NCBI RefSeq assembly: GCF_900115175.1
Contig: NZ_FOYV01000001.1
Coordinates: 1,178,001 to 1,242,000 of the forward strand
Origin: Marinobacter gudaonensis
GTDB taxonomy: Bacteria > Pseudomonadota > Gammaproteobacteria > Pseudomonadales > Oleiphilaceae
DNA length: 64,000 nucleotides
Direction: 5' to 3'
Positions 9,028 through 16,412 of this stretch are shown here, in pieces. The position numbers were made by a program, and so were the translations under genes. The notes below the pieces were generated by a model, which saw only the letters and a program-made list of their open reading frames with translations, made no database searches and was not told the DNA's origin. Every line of letters starts with the position of its first letter. Within the stretch, counting starts at the first letter, position 1.

Positions 9028-9045
9028 ACCAAGCGCTTGCTTGGT
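9028..9045. promoter_or_regulatory. Probable AtuR operator in the atuR-atuA intergenic region
   Basis: A perfect 7-bp inverted repeat, ACCAAGC (9028-9034) and GCTTGGT (9039-9045) with GCTT between, gives a palindrome centred between the divergent atuR and atuA starts. Its CAAGCGCTTG core resembles operators of TetR-type acyl-CoA regulators. It is 45 bases upstream of the atuA start codon and 61 upstream of the atuR start, so bound protein could block both promoters. Confidence 0.6.
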
Positions 9046-9089
9046 ATTGTCAATCGCATCGTTGGCGAATTCCGACATGGACACTGACT

Positions 9090-10886
9090 ATGACTGACTC
9101 ACCGCGCTCCGTTCGCATCGGCTGTTCGGCCGCCTTTTGGGGCGACACCGAAACCGCCGCGGCGCAGCTGGTCCGTACGGGCAATATTGATTACCTGGTG
9201 GCCGATTATCTGGCCGAGATCACCATGTCGATCATGGCCGGCCAGAAGATGAAGGACCCCACCCAGGGCTATGCCCGGGATTTCGTGCAGACGGTGATGG
9301 GTCCACTGCTGGGCGACATCAAGGAGAAAGGCATTCGGGTGCTGGCCAACGCCGGCGGCGTGAATCCGGTAGCCTGCCGGGACGCCCTTCAGGAACTGTG
9401 TTCGAAAGCGGGTGTGGACCTGAAAATCGCCCTTGTTCTGGGCGACGACCTGCTGATGAAAAAGAAAAAGCTCGCCGACGCAGGCATCTCCGAAATAAGC
9501 ACCGGCGAGCCCATGCCGCCCATGATGGTGAGCCTTAACGCCTACCTGGGCGCGCCGGGCCTGGTGGCTGCCCTGGAACAGGGTGCGGACATAGTGATCA
9601 CCGGTCGCGTGGCCGACAGCGCCCTGGTGCTGGCGCCGCTGGTCCACGAATTCGGCTGGCGCTGGGACGATTACGACAAGCTGGCCCAGGGCTGCCTGGC
9701 CGGGCACCTGCTCGAGTGTGGCGCACAGGCCACCGGCGGCAATTTTACCGACTGGGAAGCCGTGGCCGGCGGCTACGCCAACATGGGCTTTCCGATTGCC
9801 GAAGTCAGCGCAGACGGCCGTTTCTTCATTACCAAACCCGAGAACACCGGTGGGCTGGTCAGCCGGGGCACCGTCGGCGAGCAACTGGTCTATGAGATCG
9901 GCGATCCCCGGGCCTACCTGCTGCCCGATGTAACCTGTGACTTTACCGCTGTAGAGCTGGCTGAAACCGGTAAGGACCGGGTTGAGGTCACCGGTGCGCG
10001 GGGGCTTCCCCCTACCAGCACCTACAAGGTGTCGGGCACCTGGCCAGACGGTTTCAAATGCACGGTCACCTTCCTGTTGGCCGGCATGGATGCCCCGGCC
10101 AAGGCGGAGACTGTTGCCCAGGCCATATTGGCCAAGACATCGCGCATGTTCAGCGAACGTGGGCTACCCGATTACAGCGAAACCAGCATCGAGCTTCTGG
10201 GCACTGAAACGACGTACGGCGCCCATGGCCGAGGCCAGGACTGCAGGGAAGTGGTGGTCAAGATAAGCACGGCCCATCCGAAGAAAGAAGCACTGGTGCT
10301 TTTCTCCCGAGAAATCGCCCAGGCGGCCACGGGCATGGCTCCGGGCATTACCGGAATTGTCGGCGGCCGGCCTACGGTGTGGCCGAAGATCCGGCTGTAC
10401 TCCTGCCTGGTACCCAAGAGCGAAGTCGAGGTCTCGGTGGATCTGGGTGGCGAGCAGCGGGCGGTGGCAGTCGCTACCGAAGGTGGCTTCGATACCAGCC
10501 TGCTTCAGCCCCAGTCCTTTGCCCATGAGACTCCGGCCACGGATACCACGGTGCCGCTGATTAAGTTGGCCTGGGCTCGGAGCGGTGACAAGGGCGACCA
10601 CAGCAATATCGGGGTGATTGCCCGCAAGCCGGAGTATCTGCCGTTCATTGAGGCGGCGCTAACGGAAGCGGCGGTCGCCGAGTGGATGGGCCATACGTTG
10701 AATCCGGAGACTGGCCGCGTTACCCGGTGGGCGCTACCGGGTTTGCAGGCGATCAATTTCCTGCTGGAGCACAGCCTGGGTGGCGGCGGCGTGGCCAGCC
10801 TGCGGATTGATCCCCAGGGCAAGGCGTTTGCACAGCAGTTGCTGGAGTTTCCGGTGCCTGTTCCCTCAGATCTTGTGAAGAGCTAA
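9090..10886 (+). CDS. atuA: AtuA family protein of acyclic terpene utilisation
   Basis: A 598-residue cytoplasmic protein of the AtuA (DUF1446) family, first gene of the terpene cluster. The main domain (about residues 5-450) contains conserved family stretches such as SAAFWGDT near the start, NAGGVNP and [11 protein letters not shown]. The C-terminus (about 490-590) is the AtuA-like ferredoxin-fold domain, seen in [16 protein letters not shown]; in some organisms it is a separate small protein, so this is the fused form. The family is required for growth on citronellol/geraniol in pseudomonads, but its reaction is not established to my knowledge. Start ATG at 9090. A cloverleaf repeat begins 17 bases after the stop. 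Confidence 0.88.
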   Translation: MTDSPRSVRIGCSAAFWGDTETAAAQLVRTGNIDYLVADYLAEITMSIMAGQKMKDPTQGYARDFVQTVMGPLLGDIKEKGIRVLANAGGVNPVACRDALQELCSKAGVDLKIALVLGDDLLMKKKKLADAGISEISTGEPMPPMMVSLNAYLGAPGLVAALEQGADIVITGRVADSALVLAPLVHEFGWRWDDYDKLAQGCLAGHLLECGAQATGGNFTDWEAVAGGYANMGFPIAEVSADGRFFITKPENTGGLVSRGTVGEQLVYEIGDPRAYLLPDVTCDFTAVELAETGKDRVEVTGARGLPPTSTYKVSGTWPDGFKCTVTFLLAGMDAPAKAETVAQAILAKTSRMFSERGLPDYSETSIELLGTETTYGAHGRGQDCREVVVKISTAHPKKEALVLFSREIAQAATGMAPGITGIVGGRPTVWPKIRLYSCLVPKSEVEVSVDLGGEQRAVAVATEGGFDTSLLQPQSFAHETPATDTTVPLIKLAWARSGDKGDHSNIGVIARKPEYLPFIEAALTEAAVAEWMGHTLNPETGRVTRWALPGLQAINFLLEHSLGGGGVASLRIDPQGKAFAQQLLEFPVPVPSDLVKS

Positions 10887-10902
10887 ACATTTGGTGCATG
10901 CA

Positions 10903-11006
10903 CTCTGGTTGGTAGCAGGTTCCGGGACACGCCGTGAATACGTCCGTGTAGGCTTGATCGCAGCATCCCTGCTGCTCACAGTCCCGGAACCTGCTACCAA
11001 CCAGAG
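10903..11006 (+). repeat. Cloverleaf repeat R1 (between atuA and atuB)
   Basis: A perfect 26-bp outer inverted repeat (10903-10928 with 10981-11006, inner end GGGAC/GTCCC) encloses hairpin 1 TACG-TCCG-TGTA, linker GGCTTGATC and hairpin 2 GCAGCA-TCCC-TGCTGC. It fills most of the 150-base spacer between two co-directional genes and ends 30 bases before the atuB start. Confidence 0.85.
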
Positions 11007-11036
11007 CGCCCGAACTTTGGAAGGGTCATCACTTTT

Positions 11037-11903
11037 ATGAGCTATCAATCAGTTTTTCATCCGGACCTGTTCAAAGGCCAGGTATTTATCGTTACCGGCG
11101 GTGGTTCCGGCATTGGTCGTTGCACGGCCCACGAGCTGGCTGCCCTCGGAGCGCGGGTCGCCCTGGTTGGCCGGAAGGCTGAGAAGGTGGAATCGGTAAA
11201 AGCGGAGATCATTGAGGACGGGGGCATTGCCTCGGCCCATGTCTGCGATATCCGGGAAGAGGAATCAGTGAAAGCTACCGTGAAAGCCATCATTGCCGAA
11301 CATGGCGGGCTGAACGGGCTGGTGAACAACGCCGGTGGGCAGTTCCAGGCGCCGCTGACGGGGATCAACCAGAAGGGCTGGGAAACCGTGGTGCGCACCA
11401 ACCTGACCGGCGGCTTCCTTATGGCTCGGGAGGCCTATACCCAGGCGCTGTCGAAAACCGGCGGTGCAATCGTGAACATTGTGGCCGATATGTGGGGCGG
11501 CATGCCCGGCATGGGCCACTCCGGGGCAGCCCGGGCCGGGATGGTGAATTTCACCCAGACCGCCGCCGTGGAATGGGGCGCCTCCGGGGTTCGGGTGAAC
11601 GCCGTGGCGCCCGGCTGGATTGCGTCCAGCGGCATGGACAACTACCCGGAACACATGCGCCAGTGGATTCGCAGCCTGGGCGATAACGTGCCCATCAAGC
11701 GGATGGGGACCGAATCGGAAGTGAGCTCGGCCATCTGTTTCCTGCTCAGCCCGGGCGCCGCGTTTATCAGTGGCGACTGCCTGCGGATCGACGGCGCCGC
11801 TTCCCAGGGTGGCCGGGTGTGGCCTCTGCCGATGGCGAAGAATAACGAGCCCTATAACGGTTTTCACCGGGCCATCACCCCGAAAGTCCTGAGCGACGAC
11901 TGA
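11037..11903 (+). CDS. atuB: Short-chain dehydrogenase/reductase AtuB (putative citronellol/citronellal dehydrogenase)
   Basis: A 288-residue cytoplasmic SDR. The Rossmann glycine motif TGGGSGIG (about residues 20-27) and NNAGG (about 95) are clear. The usual catalytic YxxxK is absent: the equivalent position reads MGHSGAARAGMVNFTQ, the pattern of peroxisomal trans-2-enoyl-CoA reductase (PECR)-like SDRs, so the chemistry may be enoyl-CoA reduction or a modified alcohol oxidation. In the P. aeruginosa atu cluster the gene at this position is proposed to oxidise citronellol/citronellal. It is 10 bases upstream of atuC and shares its transcript. The atu assignment is strong by synteny; the exact reaction is uncertain. 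Confidence 0.82.
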   Translation: MSYQSVFHPDLFKGQVFIVTGGGSGIGRCTAHELAALGARVALVGRKAEKVESVKAEIIEDGGIASAHVCDIREEESVKATVKAIIAEHGGLNGLVNNAGGQFQAPLTGINQKGWETVVRTNLTGGFLMAREAYTQALSKTGGAIVNIVADMWGGMPGMGHSGAARAGMVNFTQTAAVEWGASGVRVNAVAPGWIASSGMDNYPEHMRQWIRSLGDNVPIKRMGTESEVSSAICFLLSPGAAFISGDCLRIDGAASQGGRVWPLPMAKNNEPYNGFHRAITPKVLSDD

Positions 11904-11913
11904 GGAGCGGATC

Positions 11914-13530
11914 ATGCAGGTACTGGAATCCACGGTAAGCCCCCAGTCCGACGACTTCCGCGTCAATGCGGACGCCATGGAAGCGCACATCACCACCTTC
12001 CGGGAGGTGGAGCAGAAGGTTCTGGACCTTGCTGAAGCGGCCCGGGAGAAGTTCACCAAACGCGGCAAGCTGCTGCCCCGGGACCGGATCAACCGGCTGC
12101 TGGACCGCGGCACACCGTTCCTGGAATTGTGTTCCCTGGCCGGCTACAAGATGCACGACGACAAGGACGGCAGCCTGGCCGGCGGCGGCATCATTGCCGG
12201 CATTGGTTATGTGAGCGGTATTCGCTGCCTGGTGGTGGCCAGCAACAGCGCCATCAAGGGCGGCACCATCACCCCGGCCGGCCTGGACAAGACCCTCCGC
12301 CTCCAGCAGATCGCCATGGAAAACAAGCTGCCGGTGGTCTCCCTCTCCGAGAGCGGCGGCGCGAACCTGAACTACGCCACCGACATTTTCGTGCTCGGCG
12401 CCCGGGGCTTTGCCAACCAGGCACGCATGTCCGCCGCTGGCATTCCACAGGTCACCGTGGTTCACGGCAACGCCACCGCCGGCGGCGCCTATCAGCCGGG
12501 TTTGTCCGATTACGTGATTGCGGTACGCGAGCAGGCCAAGATGTTCCTGGCCGGCCCACCGCTGCTGAAAGCGGCCACCGGCGAAGTGGCCACCGATGAA
12601 GAACTGGGCGGCGCCGAAATGCACGCCACGGTGGCGGGCACCGCCGAATACCTGGCCGAAGACGACGCCGACGGCATCCGCCAGGCCCGCAACATCCTCG
12701 AAGCCCTACCCTGGAACGAGCAGCTGCCGCCACGGCGCGAGCTGGATTGGGAGGAGCCGCGCTACCCCGCGGAGGAATTGCTGGGTGTTATACCGGCGGA
12801 TTCCAAGAAGCCCTACGACGTGCGCGAAATCCTGGCCCGCATTGCCGACGGTTCGAAGTTCATGGACTTCAAGAACGAGTTCGACGACCAGACCGTGTGC
12901 GGCACCATCCGCATCGAAGGCCACTCGGTGGGCATCATCGGCAACAACGGCCCAATCACACCTGCCGGCTCCGCCAAGGCGGCCCAGTTCATCCAGCTTT
13001 GCGACCAGGCCGGCACGCCGCTGCTGTTCCTGCACAATACCACTGGCTTCATGGTGGGCACTCATTCAGAACAGAACGGCATCATCAAACACGGCTCGAA
13101 GATGATCCAGGCCGTGGCCAATTGCAGGGTGCCCAAGGTCGCAATTGTGATCGGCGGTTCCTATGGTGCAGGTAACTACGCCATGTGCGGGCGCGGCCTG
13201 GACCCACGTTTCATCTTCGCCTGGCCCAACAGCCGCACGGCGGTCATGGGCCCGGCTCAGGCGGGCAAGGTGATGCGCATTGTGGCCGAAGACAAGCAGC
13301 GCCGCGGCGGCTTGGAGCCGGATCCGAAGACGCTGGATTTTCTGGAGCAGGCGACGGCAAAGAAATTGGAGGAAGGCTCAACGGCGCTGTTCGGAACGGC
13401 CAGATTGTGGGATGACGGGCTGATTGACCCGCGGGATACCCGACGGGTTCTGGCCCTGGTTCTGGACATTTGCCGGGAAGCCGAGGCTCGGCAGTTGCGG
13501 CCTAATACGTTTGGAGTCGCCCGCCTGTAG
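11914..13530 (+). CDS. atuC: Geranyl-CoA carboxylase, carboxyltransferase (beta) subunit
   Basis: A 538-residue biotin-dependent carboxyltransferase subunit of the acetyl-/methylcrotonyl-CoA carboxylase type. Both crotonase-like halves are present: the N-terminal half with the acyl-CoA-binding SESGGANL and GNATAGGAYQPG segments, the C-terminal half with NNGPITPAGSAKAAQFI, LLFLHNTTGFMVG and GGSYGAGNYAMCGRG. With AtuF it carboxylates cis-geranyl-CoA to isohexenylglutaconyl-CoA. Start ATG 11914 has a good GAGGAG site. A methylcrotonyl-CoA carboxylase subunit (LiuB) is the main alternative; the neighbours atuA, atuD and atuF favour AtuC. Two cloverleaf repeats and a REP-like repeat fill the 590 bases downstream. 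Confidence 0.87.
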   Translation: MQVLESTVSPQSDDFRVNADAMEAHITTFREVEQKVLDLAEAAREKFTKRGKLLPRDRINRLLDRGTPFLELCSLAGYKMHDDKDGSLAGGGIIAGIGYVSGIRCLVVASNSAIKGGTITPAGLDKTLRLQQIAMENKLPVVSLSESGGANLNYATDIFVLGARGFANQARMSAAGIPQVTVVHGNATAGGAYQPGLSDYVIAVREQAKMFLAGPPLLKAATGEVATDEELGGAEMHATVAGTAEYLAEDDADGIRQARNILEALPWNEQLPPRRELDWEEPRYPAEELLGVIPADSKKPYDVREILARIADGSKFMDFKNEFDDQTVCGTIRIEGHSVGIIGNNGPITPAGSAKAAQFIQLCDQAGTPLLFLHNTTGFMVGTHSEQNGIIKHGSKMIQAVANCRVPKVAIVIGGSYGAGNYAMCGRGLDPRFIFAWPNSRTAVMGPAQAGKVMRIVAEDKQRRGGLEPDPKTLDFLEQATAKKLEEGSTALFGTARLWDDGLIDPRDTRRVLALVLDICREAEARQLRPNTFGVARL

Positions 13531-13546
13531 GTCTGCTTATACGGCG

Positions 13547-13662
13547 GAGGAACCGATTGGCCCCCTCTGTCCAAAAAACGCTACGAGCACATCCATGTGC
13601 GCTTGGCGTCGGTCATCCATGGCCGACGACATTTTTGGACAGAGGGGGCCAACCGGTTCTTC
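13547..13662 (+). repeat. Cloverleaf repeat R2 (first of two between atuC and atuD)
   Basis: Outer stem of 31 bases per arm (13547-13577 with 13632-13662) with two wobble-type mismatches; the inner end is poly-A/poly-T (CCAAAAA/TTTTTGG). Hairpin 1 is GCACA-TCCA-TGTGC, the linker GCTTGG, hairpin 2 a nine-pair stem with loop TCCA. Starts 16 bases after the atuC stop. Confidence 0.85.
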
Positions 13663-13725
13663 GGAATTCGGAGTTAACGCATAAAGCCAGCATGCTTTTC
13701 AGCCGCAGCATGCGAAAAAACAACG

Positions 13726-13817
13726 GTAGGTCAGATTAGCCGGAGGCGTAATCCGACAAAGAAAGCCAGGCCACCCCGTCAATCTGTCGGGTTACGCCTC
13801 CGGCTAACCCTACCTAC
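13726..13817. repeat. REP/BIME-like inverted repeat, unrelated to the cloverleaf family
   Basis: Two 33-base arms (13726-13758 and 13785-13817) are inverted copies with a few mismatches, around the shared core TTAGCCGGAGGCGTAA. The element starts GTAG and ends CTAC, the tetranucleotide signature of REP sequences mobilised by REP-associated tyrosine transposases. The core resembles short intergenic repeats common in many proteobacterial genomes. No transposase is nearby. Confidence 0.7.
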
Positions 13818-13863
13818 AAAAGCAACAAAGTTGCCAGCAGGTAGCAATCAATTTGCCGACGTT

Positions 13864-14055
13864 GGTGGCTGTGTGGGACCGATTTCAGAAAATGTCGTCG
13901 GCCAAGGATGGCCGGCGCCAAGCGCACATGGGTGAGGCAAGCGTTTATGAAGCGAAGCTTCATGCGCAGCCGAACGACAGCAATCTGCGATTGCTGGCCG
14001 GACCCCGCAAGGGGTGCTCGTAGCGGTTTTCTGAAATCGGTCCCACGCAGCCACC
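13864..14055 (-). repeat. Cloverleaf repeat R3, expanded by extra hairpins (upstream of atuD)
   Basis: Outer stem of 29 bases per arm (13864-13892 with 14027-14055) with one mismatch. Inner sequences match R2 read on the opposite strand, but about 80 bases are inserted in one limb of hairpin 1. The insert contains three further stem-loops: ATGAAG/CTTCAT, CAGCAAT/ATTGCTG and CCCC/GGGG. Total 192 bases against about 100 for the other copies. It ends 65 bases before the atuD start. Confidence 0.8.
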
Positions 14056-14120
14056 GCCCAAGCTAACGAACGTGCACTCACAATCAGAAGGCACGGGCTA
14101 ACACCCAGGAGAACAAGAAC

Positions 14121-15281
14121 GTGAAATTCACAGCCGAACACGAAGCCCTGAGAAAAACCGTCCGGGATTTCGTCGAGAAGGAAATCAATCCCCACTGCGA
14201 CGAATGGGAAGCCGCCGGCGAATTCCCGATCCATGAATTGTTCAAGAAACTCGGCAACCTCGGCCTTCTCGGTATCCAGAAGCCGGAAGAGTATGGCGGC
14301 ATGGGCCTGGACTACAGCTACAACCTGGTGGCGGCTGAAGAGCTGGGCATGGCCCATTGTGGTGGGGTGCCGTTGGCCGTTGGCGTTCAGACCGATATGT
14401 GTACCCCGGCCATCGCCCGTTTTGGCTCCGATGAACTCAAGCGCACCTTCCTGGCCCCGGCGATCGCCGGTGACATGGTCGGCTGTATTGGCGTCAGTGA
14501 AGTAGGTGCCGGCTCCGATGTGGCGGGAATGAAAACCACCGCCCGAAAGGATGGCGACGACTACATCATCAACGGCTCCAAGATGTGGATCACCAACAGC
14601 CCGCAGTCGGATTTCATCTGCCTGCTCGCCAACACCTCGGACGACAAGCCCCACAAGAACAAATCGCTGATCGTAGTGCCCACCAAAACCCCGGGTATTT
14701 CCTTCAGCCCGCACCTGAACAAACTGGGCATGCGCTCCTCGGAAACCGCGCAGATTTTCTTTGACGACGTGCGCGTACCGCAGCGTTACCGGATTGGCGC
14801 CGAGGGCACCGGCTTCATGATGCAGATGCTGCAGTTCCAGGAGGAGCGCCTCTGGAGCGCCGCCAACGTGATCAAAGCGCTGGAGAACTGCATCAACAAG
14901 ACCATCGAGTACTGCCGCGAGCGCAAGACCTTCGGCCAGCCGCTGATCGACAACCAGGTGATTCACTTCCGCCTGGCCGAGCTGCAAACCGAAGTCGAAG
15001 CCCTGCGCGCCCTCACCTACCAGGCCTGCGAGCTGCACGTGGAAGGCAAGGATGTAACTCGCCTGGCGTCCATGGCCAAGCTCAAGGCAGGACGACTCGG
15101 TCGCGAGGTTACCGACAGCTGCCTGCAGTACTGGGGCGGTAACGGCTATATGTGGGACAACCCGATTTCACGGGCTTATCGGGATGTTCGGCTGGTGTCC
15201 ATTGGCGGGGGCGCCGATGAAATCATGCTCGGGATTATCTGCAAGATGATGGGGACGCTTCCGGGCAAGAGGCGCGACTGA
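14121..15281 (+). CDS. atuD: Acyl-CoA dehydrogenase AtuD (citronellyl-CoA dehydrogenase)
   Basis: A 386-residue FAD-dependent acyl-CoA dehydrogenase, expected to convert citronellyl-CoA to cis-geranyl-CoA. Flavin and acyl-binding segments are visible: GCIGVSEVGAGSDVAGM, KMWITN, the ERKTFGQPL motif and GGNGYMWDNP. The position that carries the catalytic Glu in medium-chain enzymes is Asp here (YMWDNP), but a Glu in QEERLW (about residue 242) matches the alternative catalytic Glu of isovaleryl-CoA dehydrogenase, so an active site is present of that type. Start is GTG at 14121 with a CAGGAG site. Flanked by cloverleaf repeats R3 and R4. A LiuA-type enzyme is the main alternative. Confidence 0.85.
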   Translation: MKFTAEHEALRKTVRDFVEKEINPHCDEWEAAGEFPIHELFKKLGNLGLLGIQKPEEYGGMGLDYSYNLVAAEELGMAHCGGVPLAVGVQTDMCTPAIARFGSDELKRTFLAPAIAGDMVGCIGVSEVGAGSDVAGMKTTARKDGDDYIINGSKMWITNSPQSDFICLLANTSDDKPHKNKSLIVVPTKTPGISFSPHLNKLGMRSSETAQIFFDDVRVPQRYRIGAEGTGFMMQMLQFQEERLWSAANVIKALENCINKTIEYCRERKTFGQPLIDNQVIHFRLAELQTEVEALRALTYQACELHVEGKDVTRLASMAKLKAGRLGREVTDSCLQYWGGNGYMWDNPISRAYRDVRLVSIGGGADEIMLGIICKMMGTLPGKRRD

Positions 15282-15305
15282 CGCGCTCATCTTGGAGGCA
15301 GGCTA

Positions 15306-15410
15306 CCGAGTTGGTGGAACTTTCCAGGACACGCCCGCGAGTACGTCCCTGTAGGGCTCGATCGGGCCATCCATGGCCCTCAACGGTCCTGGAAAGCTCC
15401 ACCAACCCGG
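15306..15410 (+). repeat. Cloverleaf repeat R4 (between atuD and atuE)
   Basis: Outer stem of 25 bases per arm (15306-15330 with 15386-15410), two A/G differences, inner end AGGAC/GTCCT. Hairpin 1 is TACG-TCCC-TGTA, linker GGGCTCGATC, hairpin 2 GGGCCA-TCCA-TGGCCC. Starts 24 bases after atuD and ends 30 bases before atuE. Confidence 0.85.
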
Positions 15411-15440
15411 CAGCCCCAAAGTCTTAACGTGGAGTCAGTT

Positions 15441-16259
15441 ATGGATCAGCTACCACATTGCGAAACACTTTTACTGGAGAAACAGGGCCCCACCCTGTTC
15501 ATCACCCTCAACCGCCCGGACGTTCGCAACGCCATGAGCCTGGAGATGGTGGCGGAACTGTCGGCGGTGTTTACCCAGATCGAAAACGACCTGCACATCC
15601 GTGCCGTTGTCATCCGCGGCGCCAGTGGGCATTTCTGTGCCGGCGGTGACATCAAGGACATGGCCGGCGCCCGGGGCCAGAAACCGGCCGAGGGCGAGGC
15701 GGATCCGTTCTACCGCCTGAACCGGGCCTTTGGCCAGATGATCCAGCAGGTGAACGAATCCTCCAAGGTGGTTGTCGCGGTCACCGAGGGCGCGGTGATG
15801 GGCGGAGGTTTCGGCCTGGCCTGCGTCTCAGACGTCGCCATCGCCGGCCCCACAGCCAAGTTCGGCATGCCCGAGACCTCGTTGGGCGTGATTCCGGCCC
15901 AGATCGCCCCGTTTGTGGTGGAACGCATCGGCCTCACCCAGGCCCGCCGGCTGGCCCTGCTGGGTTTGAGAATTGACGCCGCCGAGGCGTGCCGCCTCGG
16001 GATCGTTCACCAGGCGGCCACTTCGGGCGAGGAACTGGAAGAGCTGATTGCCAGCACGCTGGATCATGTCCGCCAATGCGCGCCCGTGGCGACCGCGGAA
16101 ACGAAAGCGTTGCTGCATCGGGTTGGCCACGAACCGATGAGCGGTTTGCTGGACAGTGCGGCCGAGAAATTCGCGGCAGCCATCCGGGGCAGCGAAGGCA
16201 CGGAAGGCACCATGGCGTTTATGCAAAAACGTCAACCCGCCTGGGCGGGCGATGACTGA
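15441..16259 (+). CDS. atuE: Enoyl-CoA hydratase AtuE (isohexenylglutaconyl-CoA hydratase)
   Basis: A 272-residue crotonase-fold enzyme expected to hydrate isohexenylglutaconyl-CoA to the 3-hydroxy-3-isohexenylglutaryl-CoA intermediate. Crotonase landmarks are the oxyanion-hole segment HFCAGGDIKDM (about residues 68-78) and AVMGGGFGLACVSDVAIA (about 115-132) followed by the FGMPETSLGVIPAQI strand. The ATG at 15441 is chosen because GGAG lies six bases upstream; an in-frame GTG four codons earlier would overlap that site. A methylglutaconyl-CoA hydratase (LiuC) is the alternative; position between atuD and atuF supports AtuE. Repeat R5 starts 12 bases after the stop. Confidence 0.85.
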   Translation: MDQLPHCETLLLEKQGPTLFITLNRPDVRNAMSLEMVAELSAVFTQIENDLHIRAVVIRGASGHFCAGGDIKDMAGARGQKPAEGEADPFYRLNRAFGQMIQQVNESSKVVVAVTEGAVMGGGFGLACVSDVAIAGPTAKFGMPETSLGVIPAQIAPFVVERIGLTQARRLALLGLRIDAAEACRLGIVHQAATSGEELEELIASTLDHVRQCAPVATAETKALLHRVGHEPMSGLLDSAAEKFAAAIRGSEGTEGTMAFMQKRQPAWAGDD

Positions 16260-16271
16260 GATTGCGGAGCG

Positions 16272-16379
16272 CGGGAGGTCGGATGTGCCTCCAGAAAATG
16301 TTGGAGGCCATGGATGGCCGGAAACAAGCGCACATGGACGTGCTCGTAGCGGTTTTCTGGAGGCACATCCGACCTCCCG
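16272..16379 (-). repeat. Cloverleaf repeat R5 (between atuE and atuF)
   Basis: A perfect 27-bp outer stem (16272-16298 with 16353-16379), inner end CCAGAAAA/TTTTCTGG. Read on the minus strand: hairpin 1 GCACG-TCCA-TGTGC, linker GCTTGTTTCC, hairpin 2 GGCCA-TCCA-TGGCC. It occupies most of the spacer between co-directional atuE and atuF. Confidence 0.85.
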
Positions 16380-16412
16380 TGCGGCCCCACACCCAAGCGA
16401 GAGAACAAGAAC

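Noticed and set aside
13848..15038. 396-codon open frame antisense to atuD and running through repeat R3
   Set aside because: Composition typical of a shadow; it reads through a structured repeat and over a well-supported dehydrogenase gene.
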